From NCBI GenBank assembly GCA_947179295.1, contig CAMXAZ010000017.1, positions 1-47,870 on the forward strand: a stretch of 47,870 bases of DNA. The letters are read 5' to 3'. Of this stretch, positions 1 through 7,669 are shown piece by piece. The first letter of the stretch is position 1, and every line of letters starts with the position of its first letter. The position numbers and the translations under genes are program-made. Origin of the DNA: an uncultured Muribaculaceae bacterium. GTDB lineage: Bacteria > Bacteroidota > Bacteroidia > Bacteroidales > Muribaculaceae. Below the pieces are notes generated by a model, which saw nothing but the letters and a program-made list of their open reading frames with translations, did not search any database and was not told where the DNA came from.

Positions 1-112
1 TGCAACAATTTATCTAAAAGATACACCACTCAGATTTTAACTATTGTTTTTAAACGACCTCTTACTATGAATCTGAACAAAAAACAATCTTAAAAAATCT
101 TTCGAGACGCCA

Positions 113-144
113 CAAAAGTAACACTTTGTTTGTGTATTAGCAAA
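113..144 (-). promoter_or_regulatory. Promoter reading out of the left edge
   Basis: On the minus strand a -33 TTTG (144-141) is followed by exactly 20 bases and a -7 TACTTTTG (120-113), a full match to the Bacteroidetes sigma-ABfr consensus. Transcription would start near 106 and run leftwards. The transcribed gene lies outside the window. Confidence 0.6.
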
Positions 145-338
145 TATATTGACAAATTTCTTTTGATGATGGATGGAAAATGGCAAATTTCTAAATTGGC
201 GTAATGCTTGTGTTTGCCTGCTTCGAATAGCCAAAATATTGGAATAACTGCATTTACATGCAACTAATGAGGACTCGTCTGTTAGAAGCTAAAAAAATCT
301 TAATAAGGCGCCGTCTTAATCAATAAATTTTAAAATCG

Positions 339-370
339 TTTGCATGTGACACTAAAATCATCTACCTTTG
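339..370 (+). promoter_or_regulatory. Promoter of the acyltransferase gene
   Basis: A -33 TTTG (339-342), a 20-base spacer and a -7 TACCTTTG (363-370) match the Bacteroidetes consensus. The predicted transcript starts near 377, giving about 58 bases of leader before the ATG at 435. It probably serves the run of plus-strand genes down to folK. Confidence 0.7.
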
Positions 371-434
371 AGCCAAGTATTGTTTCATCTATTTTTTGGT
401 TTATAAACTTAAAATAAACCCCATCTATAGCGCA

Positions 435-1604
435 ATGGACGCAAATAATTTCGATTTCTCAGAGATAGCCCCTTATGATGAAAAGCAGTTTCGGACAGCT
501 ATCGCCAAGATGGTATCTGAGCCGGGATTTGAACATGCTATCCGCTGGGTTCTTCCTGACATTGATTATGATCAATTCATAGGCCTGCTGAGTGCCTGCA
601 ATAACAAGCAGGAATTCCAGTCACGAATAATGGCTAATTTCCTTGATGAGCTTGAACGGAAAACCACAGCCGGTGTTACGGCCTCAGGCGTGGAAAAAAT
701 TGATCCCTCAAAACGTTATACATTCATCACCAATCACAGAGATATTGTTCTGGATGCCTCGTTTATCAATCTGATCTTCCTGCGTCGTGATATGCCGACA
801 TCAGAAGTGGCGATTGGTGACAACCTGCTTATTTACGAATGGATCACTCATCTCGTGAAACTCAACGGCAGTTTTATTGTCAAACGTAATCTTCCGACCC
901 GTCAGGCACTCGATGCGGCGCGTCAGCTTTCATCCTATATACATCATGCTATAACCCAAAAGCATGAAAGCGTCTGGATTGCACAGAGGCAGGGCAGGGC
1001 AAAGGATTCGAGCGACCACACTCAGGAAAGTGTGCTGAAAATGCTCGGACTTGCAGGCGGAGGCACGCTGACTGAAAATCTGGCGGAGATCAACATCTGC
1101 CCGGCAGCCATATCATATGAATATGATCCGAATGACTATCTGAAAGCCCGCGAGTATCTGCTCCGTCATCGAGATCCGGAATTCAAGAAAAGCAAGCGTG
1201 ACGATCTTTTCTCGATGGAAACAGGCTTGATGCAATACAAGGGCCGTGTGCACATATCTTTTGCAAACTGCATTTCTCCGATGATTGAAGCCATCCCTGC
1301 GGATGCTGACAAGCAGGAGTCTCTGAGCCGTATCTGCCATCAGATAGACAGTTCGATCCACAGCGGCTATAAAATCTATCCGATCAACTATGTGGCTTAT
1401 GACCATGCGTTTGATTCAGATATGTATCGTGACCGCTATACGGAAGAAGATATTGCGAAAGTCACCGAATATGTCGAAGGTCAGCTTGACAAGGTCGATA
1501 TCACTGATGTGACCCCCCAGGAACGGAATTTCATGCGCACATATATGTATATGATGTATGCAAATCCGCTTCGCAACAAACTTCTTGCGTCCGGTAGCTG
1601 TTGA
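435..1604 (+). CDS. PlsC-like glycerol acyltransferase family protein
   Basis: Probable acyltransferase that moves a fatty acyl group to a glycerol-phosphate-type acceptor in membrane lipid synthesis. The visible signature is a block reading TNHRDIVLD near residue 100, resembling the histidine-aspartate acceptor motif of the PlsB/PlsC family, although the His-to-Asp spacing is not the textbook HX4D. A glycine-rich stretch (LAGGGTL) and a later NICPAAISYEY fit the substrate-binding blocks of such enzymes. No clear membrane segment is seen, so a peripheral membrane protein is likely. I chose the ATG at 435 (389 residues); the frame stays open to a TTG at 396, but that start has no advantage. 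The metallophosphoesterase gene follows after 49 bases. The family is fairly sure, the exact acceptor unknown. Confidence 0.75.
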   Translation: MDANNFDFSEIAPYDEKQFRTAIAKMVSEPGFEHAIRWVLPDIDYDQFIGLLSACNNKQEFQSRIMANFLDELERKTTAGVTASGVEKIDPSKRYTFITNHRDIVLDASFINLIFLRRDMPTSEVAIGDNLLIYEWITHLVKLNGSFIVKRNLPTRQALDAARQLSSYIHHAITQKHESVWIAQRQGRAKDSSDHTQESVLKMLGLAGGGTLTENLAEINICPAAISYEYDPNDYLKAREYLLRHRDPEFKKSKRDDLFSMETGLMQYKGRVHISFANCISPMIEAIPADADKQESLSRICHQIDSSIHSGYKIYPINYVAYDHAFDSDMYRDRYTEEDIAKVTEYVEGQLDKVDITDVTPQERNFMRTYMYMMYANPLRNKLLASGSC

Positions 1605-1653
1605 TAGATAAGAAAAACATTCAGCAGTCAATCAAAAGTAGACATTAAAATCC

Positions 1654-2850
1654 ATGCGTCTTCCACTTATCCCGCTTCTGATAGCAATTGTAGTCAATGT
1701 TCTTGTCGATATTTATATCTACAGGGCTTTGAAGTATAGGCTGAAGAGTCGGATTCCGGCACAGATCCAGAAGTGGAGCGCAGTGGCTTTGTTTGTGCTG
1801 ATCGTCACGGCATTGCTGATGCCTCGAACATCATCGGAGAGCGCTCTGCTGGCTGTGATGTGGATGATCTATCTATATATATCTGTCTATTTCGCAAAAT
1901 ACGCCTTTGTTATCATAGATCTGATAGCCCGAATTCCGCAGTTGTTCAGACGAAAAAGGCTCAGATGGCTTTCGGCAATCGCTTCGGTGGCCGGTGTCGG
2001 TGTGTTCGGAGTGTTGCTGTGGGCTTCTATGATAAATAGGTTCCAGATTGATGTAAATGAAGTCGAGATAGGGATTGACGGGTTGCCTGACGAATTTGAC
2101 GGCTATCGTATTGCCCAGATCTCAGATCTGCACGTCGGGACATTCGGCTCAGACACATCGTTCGTTTCGACTCTTGCTGACAGGGTCAATGCACTGGATG
2201 CGGACATGATTGTGTTTACAGGTGATATAGTCAATTCGCGCAGTACGGAACTGATCCCTCATGCAGCTCCTCTTTCAAGACTTTCAGCGCCTGACGGAGT
2301 ATTGTCGATTCTTGGGAATCATGACTATGGCGACTATGCTTCCTGGCCTGATAAGGCTGCGAAGCAGGGCAATATGGATCTTATGAAGTCGCTGCAGAAG
2401 GATATGGGCTGGCGGCTTCTGCTTAATGAAAGTGTTATGTTGCACCGTGGAGGTGATTCAATAGCGGTTATCGGAGTCGAAAATATAGGTGATCCGCCAT
2501 TTCCGGTCTATGGATCGCTCTCTGATGCCTATCCGCAGTATTCAGACAGCGTTGTCAAGATATTGCTGACCCACAATCCTGCTCATTGGGTCGACTCGAT
2601 CGCATCAAGGCCGGATATAAATATACCGCTTTCTCTTTCCGGTCACACTCATGCGATGCAGATTGAAATATTCGGCTGGTCGCCGGCAAAATACCGCTAT
2701 CCGACATGGGGCGGACTCTATGCCGATGACAATGGCAGCCACCAGTTATATGTTAATATAGGAACAGGCACCGTCGGATTTCCGGCGCGTGTCGGAGCCA
2801 CACCTGAGATTACTCTATTCACACTTAAAAAAGCAAAAAACCTACATTAA
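1654..2850 (+). CDS. Membrane-anchored metallophosphoesterase
   Basis: Calcineurin-like phosphoesterase of the YkuE/YaeI type, 398 residues. The N-terminal ~130 residues hold about four hydrophobic segments, and the catalytic domain follows. All metal-binding blocks are visible in order: DLHVG, GDIVNS, GNHDYG, LTHNP and SGHTHAMQ, so it should bind two metals and be active. Relatives include enzymes acting on lipid-linked pyrophosphates such as UDP-diacylglucosamine, but substrate cannot be assigned from sequence. The stop codon shares one base with the tex start (TAATG), so the two are translationally coupled. The acyltransferase upstream makes a membrane-lipid role plausible; that is inference. 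Confidence 0.85.
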   Translation: MRLPLIPLLIAIVVNVLVDIYIYRALKYRLKSRIPAQIQKWSAVALFVLIVTALLMPRTSSESALLAVMWMIYLYISVYFAKYAFVIIDLIARIPQLFRRKRLRWLSAIASVAGVGVFGVLLWASMINRFQIDVNEVEIGIDGLPDEFDGYRIAQISDLHVGTFGSDTSFVSTLADRVNALDADMIVFTGDIVNSRSTELIPHAAPLSRLSAPDGVLSILGNHDYGDYASWPDKAAKQGNMDLMKSLQKDMGWRLLLNESVMLHRGGDSIAVIGVENIGDPPFPVYGSLSDAYPQYSDSVVKILLTHNPAHWVDSIASRPDINIPLSLSGHTHAMQIEIFGWSPAKYRYPTWGGLYADDNGSHQLYVNIGTGTVGFPARVGATPEITLFTLKKAKNLH

Positions 2851-4988
2851 TGGCCAACGTACACGCCAATGTAATCACTGCCGAACTCGGCACTCATCTG
2901 CGTAAGCATGTGGCGGCATGTCTTCGCCTGCTGGATGAAGGAGCTACCATTCCTTTCATTGCCCGTTATAGAAAAGAAGCAACCGGAGGGATGGACGAAG
3001 TGACAGTCCATACCGTTCAGAAGCGCCATCAGGAACTTTCCGAACTTGACAAGCGTAAGGAATATATTCTTGATGTGATCCGCGAGCGCGGCGCGCTGAC
3101 GGCTGAACTTGAAGAGCGCATAAACGAGACACTCGATCCGGTGGCTCTGGAGGATATATATCTTCCGTATAAACCTAAACGCAACACCCGCGCGCAAGCT
3201 GCGCGAGCTCTTGGGCTTGAGCCTTTGGCTAAAATAATCATGGCTCAGAACTCGACTGATGTGGAGAAGCAGGCCAAAAAATTTGCAAAGGAAGCCGGAA
3301 GCATAAGCGCGGCTCTGGCCGGTGCATCGGATATAATTGCCGAGTGGGTAAGCGAGAGCGAGAAGGCAAGAAATCTTGTCAGGTCACGTTACCAGCGCTC
3401 GGCGGTCATCAATTCCAAAGTGGTTGCCGGCAAGGAAGATGAGGGAAAGAACTACCAGAATTATTTCAACTTCTCCGAGCCTTTGAGAACCTGCAACTCT
3501 CACCGCTATCTCGCCATGCGCCGCGGAGAAGAGGAGGAAATTCTCAAGGTGTCGATTACGATTGATGACGATGAGATGATTGACCGTCTTTCGCGTATGT
3601 TTGTCCGTTCGGGTGCTTCGGAAGAGTGTGCGTCTCTGGTGCGAGGTGCTGTCAAGGACGGTTACCGCCGTCTGATGAGGCCCTCTATAGAAAATGAAGT
3701 GGCGGCTGCCACTAAAGAGAAGAGCGATGATGCGGCCATACAGATGTTTGCCGACAATGTGCGCCAGCTCCTGATGGCGGCTCCGCTCGGTCGCAAGCGG
3801 GTGCTTGCGATAGATCCAGGTTTCCGCACGGGCTGCAAACTCGTGGTGCTTGACGAACAGGGTAATCTGCTTCAGCATGATGTCATATATCCCACGCCTC
3901 CGGCCAATGACTTTGTCGGAGCTGCCGACGCTCTTTGCTTCTATGTGGACCGCTATCGGATTGACGCCATAGCTATCGGAAACGGAACTGCCGGCCGTGA
4001 GACGGAACGCTTTATCCGCGATGTGATGCTGCCACGCAAGGTGCAGCTGTTTATGGTGAATGAAAACGGAGCATCGGTCTATTCGGCCTCTGAAGTCGCT
4101 CGTGAGGAATTCCCGAATGAAGATGTCACTGTGCGTGGAGCTGTATCTATCGGTCGCCGTCTGATTGACCCACTGGCCGAACTTGTGAAGATTGATCCGA
4201 AGTCGATCGGCGTAGGGCAGTATCAGCACGCAGTCAATCAGGCAAAACTCAAGGATTCGCTGGACTATGTGGTTGAAAGTTGTGTGAATACAGTCGGTGT
4301 GAATGTCAACACCGCTTCCAGGCAGTTGCTGTCATATGTCTCAGGTATTGGCCCGTCGCTGGCTGCCAACATAGTTAAATATCGTGCCGAAAATGGCGAT
4401 TTTACCTCTCGTGACCAGTTGCTTCAGGTACCGCGTATGGGCGAGAAGGCTTTTCAGCAGTGTGCAGGCTTCCTGCGCATTCCGGGAGCGGCTAATCCGC
4501 TTGACAACACAGGCGTCCACCCCGAACGCTATGAACTGGTAGAGCAGATAGCTGTTGATGCCAAGGCCGATGTGGCCCGTCTTGCACGTGACCGCAACCT
4601 GCTCCACAGCATCGAACTTGACCGTTATGTCACAAAGGAAGTCGGTCTTCCGACACTCACTGATATCATTCTGGAACTTGAGAAGCCTGGCCGTGACCCG
4701 CGTGAGACCGTGGAAGAAACTCCCTATGATGATTCGGTCCGTAAGATAGATGATCTGCATATCGGTCAGGAGCTTACAGGAAAGGTCAATAATATAACTG
4801 CCTTCGGCGTGTTTGTCGATCTCGGTATGAAGGAAAACGGCCTGATACATATCTCTCAACTCAGCGAACGCTTCATTTCTTCTCCTTCTGAAGTAGTCAG
4901 CATCGGGCAGAACGTCAGAGTGAGAGTGATGGACATAGATACATCACGTGGCCGCATAGCCCTGACCATGAAAGGAGTGGCGCAATGA
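2850..4988 (+). CDS. tex: Tex-family RNA-binding transcription accessory protein
   Basis: Tex, a cytosolic nucleic-acid-binding protein linked to transcription and RNA processing. At 712 residues it has the usual length and domain order: an N-terminal helical region with the family motif PFIARYRKEATGG (about 31-43), a YqgF/RNase H-like domain with VLAIDPGFRTG (about 320-330), a helix-hairpin-helix pair (YVSGIGPSLAANIV, about 496-510) and a C-terminal S1 RNA-binding domain (about 635-708, AFGVFVDLG). It starts on the last base of the upstream stop codon and its TGA overlaps the folK ATG, so three genes form one tightly coupled unit. Nothing is broken or missing. Confidence 0.95.
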   Translation: MANVHANVITAELGTHLRKHVAACLRLLDEGATIPFIARYRKEATGGMDEVTVHTVQKRHQELSELDKRKEYILDVIRERGALTAELEERINETLDPVALEDIYLPYKPKRNTRAQAARALGLEPLAKIIMAQNSTDVEKQAKKFAKEAGSISAALAGASDIIAEWVSESEKARNLVRSRYQRSAVINSKVVAGKEDEGKNYQNYFNFSEPLRTCNSHRYLAMRRGEEEEILKVSITIDDDEMIDRLSRMFVRSGASEECASLVRGAVKDGYRRLMRPSIENEVAAATKEKSDDAAIQMFADNVRQLLMAAPLGRKRVLAIDPGFRTGCKLVVLDEQGNLLQHDVIYPTPPANDFVGAADALCFYVDRYRIDAIAIGNGTAGRETERFIRDVMLPRKVQLFMVNENGASVYSASEVAREEFPNEDVTVRGAVSIGRRLIDPLAELVKIDPKSIGVGQYQHAVNQAKLKDSLDYVVESCVNTVGVNVNTASRQLLSYVSGIGPSLAANIVKYRAENGDFTSRDQLLQVPRMGEKAFQQCAGFLRIPGAANPLDNTGVHPERYELVEQIAVDAKADVARLARDRNLLHSIELDRYVTKEVGLPTLTDIILELEKPGRDPRETVEETPYDDSVRKIDDLHIGQELTGKVNNITAFGVFVDLGMKENGLIHISQLSERFISSPSEVVSIGQNVRVRVMDIDTSRGRIALTMKGVAQ

Positions 4989-5389
4989 TCGAGAATGTTA
5001 ATTCCTGTACGGTCGGGCTCGGAAGCAATACCGCTGACCGCAGCTATCAGATCGAACAGGCCATAGAGCATCTGCTCGGCTATTTTCAGAACGCTTCGGC
5101 GTCATCGGTTTATGAGTCGGAGGCTTTCAACGGCAAGGATGAACCGTATTTCAATGCCGTTGTCCACGGCTATACATCTCATGACCGTGAGACAATAGTG
5201 AAATTTCTGAAAGAGTGGGAGGCCGAGCGCGGACGGACAATGGAAGATACATTGAAAGGCATGATCAAAATAGATCTTGATCTTGTGATCTGGAACGAGC
5301 ATATTCTGAGGCCCAAGGACTTTGAACGTCACTATTTCAACCGCGGATATCGTGAGCTTCTTGCCAAAGGGGCATACGAGACATTATGA
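4985..5389 (+). CDS. folK: Short divergent HPPK-like (FolK family) protein
   Basis: Resembles 6-hydroxymethyl-7,8-dihydropterin pyrophosphokinase, which adds pyrophosphate from ATP in folate synthesis. Supporting features are the N-terminal VGLGSN, the YFNAVV block and the IDLDLVIW motif whose two aspartates bind magnesium. It is only 134 residues against about 160 for typical FolK. The usual Arg of the R-T-hydrophobic-DLD motif is replaced by a hydrophobic residue, and the C-terminal helix (RPKDFERHYFNRGY) differs from the standard PL-E-I-P ending. It overlaps tex by four bases (ATGA). It may be a Bacteroidetes form of the enzyme or a paralogue with changed function. No folP or folB is adjacent. 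Confidence 0.7.
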   Translation: MIENVNSCTVGLGSNTADRSYQIEQAIEHLLGYFQNASASSVYESEAFNGKDEPYFNAVVHGYTSHDRETIVKFLKEWEAERGRTMEDTLKGMIKIDLDLVIWNEHILRPKDFERHYFNRGYRELLAKGAYETL

Positions 5390-5441
5390 CAGATATTTGC
5401 GGACCGGGTGATTCCGGATATGCACGTAAGACATAAAAACA

Positions 5442-5484
5442 ACAGCGGCTGTCGGTTATATGCCCGATAGCCGCTGTCGCTTTT
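5442..5484. terminator. Bidirectional terminator between folK and creD
   Basis: A 14-bp stem (ACAGCGGCT...AGCCGCTGT extended by GTCGG/CCGAT, one G-T pair) with an 8-base loop. It is followed by CGCTTTT on the plus strand and TTGTTTTTA on the minus strand. It sits between the convergent folK and creD genes and can end both transcripts. Confidence 0.8.
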
Positions 5485-5500
5485 GCTGATTGCGAACGTC

Positions 5501-6763
5501 TTACCGATATTGGATTTTCAAAGACCCATACATGGTGGCTGCGAGCGCCACGAAAAGCAGCAGGCTTCCGAACAGAAGTGCGTAGGTCGAGATGCACAGC
5601 ATCACATAGCAGAAACCGTACATTATAGAAAGCACACCGCAGATGGCAAGGCCAACCCCTTTTGAGTCGAGCATCCTCCACATGTAGCACGTGATCAGGG
5701 CTATGGTCATGACTGCGGCTATCAGGTAGCTTGCTCCGAATGACATGTGTTCTGACAAGCCCAGCAACAGGGAGTAGAACAGGATCAGAGCCACACCGAT
5801 GAGGAAGTAATTGAACATCGGTATTGGGCGGTGCATGGTGGTCTCTGTGAAAAATACGCTGAAAAAAGTCAGAATGATGATTATGAACGCATATTTTATG
5901 GCGCGGCATACTTTCTGATAGCGGTCGACACCGATGAGAAAATCTGCCCCGACGTATTCACACACGCTGTAGCCGCCGACGGTATGCCGTATGTCCCATT
6001 TGGCTGAAAATCCGTCCTTGCCTACTGTGCGGCTGACCGGCAATTGCTCTCTGCTGAATGATGGATTGGTGGCATTTCCGATGATGGTTATAGTGTTTGT
6101 GTCAGCTGACGCCATAATAAAAAATCCGCCTGAGCCGCGCGCTTTTATCGAGGTGCTGAACGGGACATCATCGGTTTTATCAACATCGGCTATAGGGATA
6201 TATGTATAAAGGCTCGAATCCGAACGGCTCCAGACATATGTGGTGTCGCCGATCTTAAGTGGGCTTGTTTCGGTTACGTTCTGTGGATCAATGTCGATTT
6301 TGACCATTATTGAATCGGACTCAAAACATTTGAAGTCTGACGATCTGAAGTGACCTTTCATGCTGATGGCAGCCGTGAAGACTTCCGCTTCATAGATGCC
6401 ACGGTGAAGCGACAGGGTCTCTACGTTGGCGTTTACATTAAGAGCTACCGGGACAATACCGGCCGGCTTAAGGCTGTCGGTGTCCGGCTCGATTGCCAGA
6501 AAGGGGCCGTCGATATATGTCTTTTCGCCCCATTGGCCCACAATATCCTGTGAGACATCCGCGCTGGTTGTGTTGCGGTCATATGCCATCAGCCATATTG
6601 CAAGCGCGCCGATCATGAGCACACAGCAGAGCAGCCCCATAAGGACTATCTTAAGCCCTACAGACATATCAGATCCGGGAGGGCGGTTGGGCCTGACCGG
6701 CGGGACCTGTGGCGGGAATCCCGGCAACGGCGGAGGTGTAATGCGTGGCGGCAGATTGCTCAT
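5501..6763 (-). CDS. creD: CreD-family inner membrane protein
   Basis: CreD-like protein of 420 residues. A proline-rich cytosolic N-terminus (1-30) leads to one membrane helix (about 36-63), then a periplasmic beta-rich domain to about residue 285. A cluster of about five membrane helices follows, with the family signature VCRAIKYAFIIIILTFFSVFF and a block like HRPIPMFNYFLIGVALILFY. CreD is associated with envelope stress and beta-lactam response in proteobacteria through CreBC, but no CreBC pair is seen here. The gene lies 4 bases after a shorter CreD-like gene, clearly in one operon from the promoter at 7504-7534. Biochemical role unknown. Confidence 0.85.
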   Translation of the reverse strand: MSNLPPRITPPPLPGFPPQVPPVRPNRPPGSDMSVGLKIVLMGLLCCVLMIGALAIWLMAYDRNTTSADVSQDIVGQWGEKTYIDGPFLAIEPDTDSLKPAGIVPVALNVNANVETLSLHRGIYEAEVFTAAISMKGHFRSSDFKCFESDSIMVKIDIDPQNVTETSPLKIGDTTYVWSRSDSSLYTYIPIADVDKTDDVPFSTSIKARGSGGFFIMASADTNTITIIGNATNPSFSREQLPVSRTVGKDGFSAKWDIRHTVGGYSVCEYVGADFLIGVDRYQKVCRAIKYAFIIIILTFFSVFFTETTMHRPIPMFNYFLIGVALILFYSLLLGLSEHMSFGASYLIAAVMTIALITCYMWRMLDSKGVGLAICGVLSIMYGFCYVMLCISTYALLFGSLLLFVALAATMYGSLKIQYR

Positions 6764-6767
6764 TGCT

Positions 6768-7487
6768 TTATCTCTGTATTGTTAGTTCGCTGTTTATTAC
6801 TTTGAGCTTGAGCGTGAAATACATAGCTATGGCCAGAATCACGAACAGTGACAGACTCCCTATGAGCAGGGCCATTGAACCCATGTAGAGGAGAAGAAGT
6901 ATAATGCCGTATTCCACAATCAGAATGCCGGCGGTCAGGGCTACTGCTTTAGCGCGGGTCATAATTCCTTTGACAAATGTGCCTATAAGGCCGACTGTCA
7001 TGGCTGTCACAATTGCGTAAGCGATGTAGAACGGCATTTTTTCGGCCATAGCGAGCAGCAGGAGGAAGAACAGGCAGAGCGCGCAGCCGATGAGTCCGTA
7101 TTGCAGATAGTTGACAGGCTTGCGGAATCCGATTTCAATAAGTGTCAGTGACAGCAGCGAGATTGCCGTTATGGCGAAGCAGTAGCCTGTCGAGTTGCTG
7201 ACAAGTGTGCTTGCCGCTTCACTCAGAAGAGTAAGCTCGGCGCGTGATTCTGCGAGACTGTCTATTCCGGATGCGATCATGGTGAATATGATCGAGATTC
7301 CGAGCACAAAAATTGTCTGTAGCCCAAGCCAGCGCATGGTATATTTAGGTTGTGGGATGGTTGGAAGCTTCGGCGCCTGGGCCATTTGCTGGTTCATGTT
7401 CTGGGTGGCTTGTGATTCCATAAATTCAAAATGTGATTTATTGGCAGAAATAAATGTTTGCATTGTCGGTATATCTGATAACTGCAT
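6768..7487 (-). CDS. Truncated CreD-like membrane protein
   Basis: 239 residues that match only the outer parts of CreD: one N-terminal helix (about 53-73) and a C-terminal bundle with FRKPVNYLQYGLIGCALCLFF-like and AEKMPFYIAYA blocks equivalent to the neighbour's PIPMFNYFLIG and SEHMSFGASYL. The large periplasmic domain is missing, replaced by a short linker (about 74-95). The frame is intact with no sign of decay, so it looks like a shortened paralogue, not a pseudogene. The ATG at 7487 lies about 10 bases past the predicted transcript start; an ATG at 7421 (217 residues) is the alternative. It is the first gene of the two-gene creD operon. Function unknown. Confidence 0.75.
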   Translation of the reverse strand: MQLSDIPTMQTFISANKSHFEFMESQATQNMNQQMAQAPKLPTIPQPKYTMRWLGLQTIFVLGISIIFTMIASGIDSLAESRAELTLLSEAASTLVSNSTGYCFAITAISLLSLTLIEIGFRKPVNYLQYGLIGCALCLFFLLLLAMAEKMPFYIAYAIVTAMTVGLIGTFVKGIMTRAKAVALTAGILIVEYGIILLLLYMGSMALLIGSLSLFVILAIAMYFTLKLKVINSELTIQR

Positions 7488-7503
7488 GTCAGACCGATAA
7501 ATG

Positions 7504-7534
7504 CAAAATTATTAAAAACGAGATTAAAAACAAA
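7504..7534 (-). promoter_or_regulatory. Promoter of the creD pair
   Basis: Minus-strand -33 TTTG (7534-7531), 19-base spacer and -7 TAATTTTG (7511-7504). Predicted start near 7497. A TCTGA/TCAGA inverted repeat lies just downstream (around 7468-7493) in the early transcribed region. Confidence 0.65.
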
Positions 7535-7669
7535 AATCCTGATTAAAAAACGAGCTTTGCAGGCAAGGTTATAAAAATAAAAAAAGCGATGCTTTTTACT
7601 TTTCGCAGTCAAAGCAGTCTCTATTATAGATGCCTGATGACAGGCTCGATAATCAATAATAGTAATGTT

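Larger units (their letters stand above)
1..434. other. Intergenic region with two divergent promoters
   Basis: I see no convincing gene here. It holds a minus-strand promoter (113-144) that fires out of the left edge and a plus-strand promoter (339-370) for the acyltransferase. A 65-codon minus-strand frame at 37-234 spans the minus promoter and does not look coding. The DNA is AT-rich compared with the genes that follow. Confidence 0.6.

Noticed and set aside
37-234. 65-codon minus-strand frame at the left edge
   Set aside because: It spans the minus-strand promoter at 113-144, has no recognisable domain and no upstream signals.
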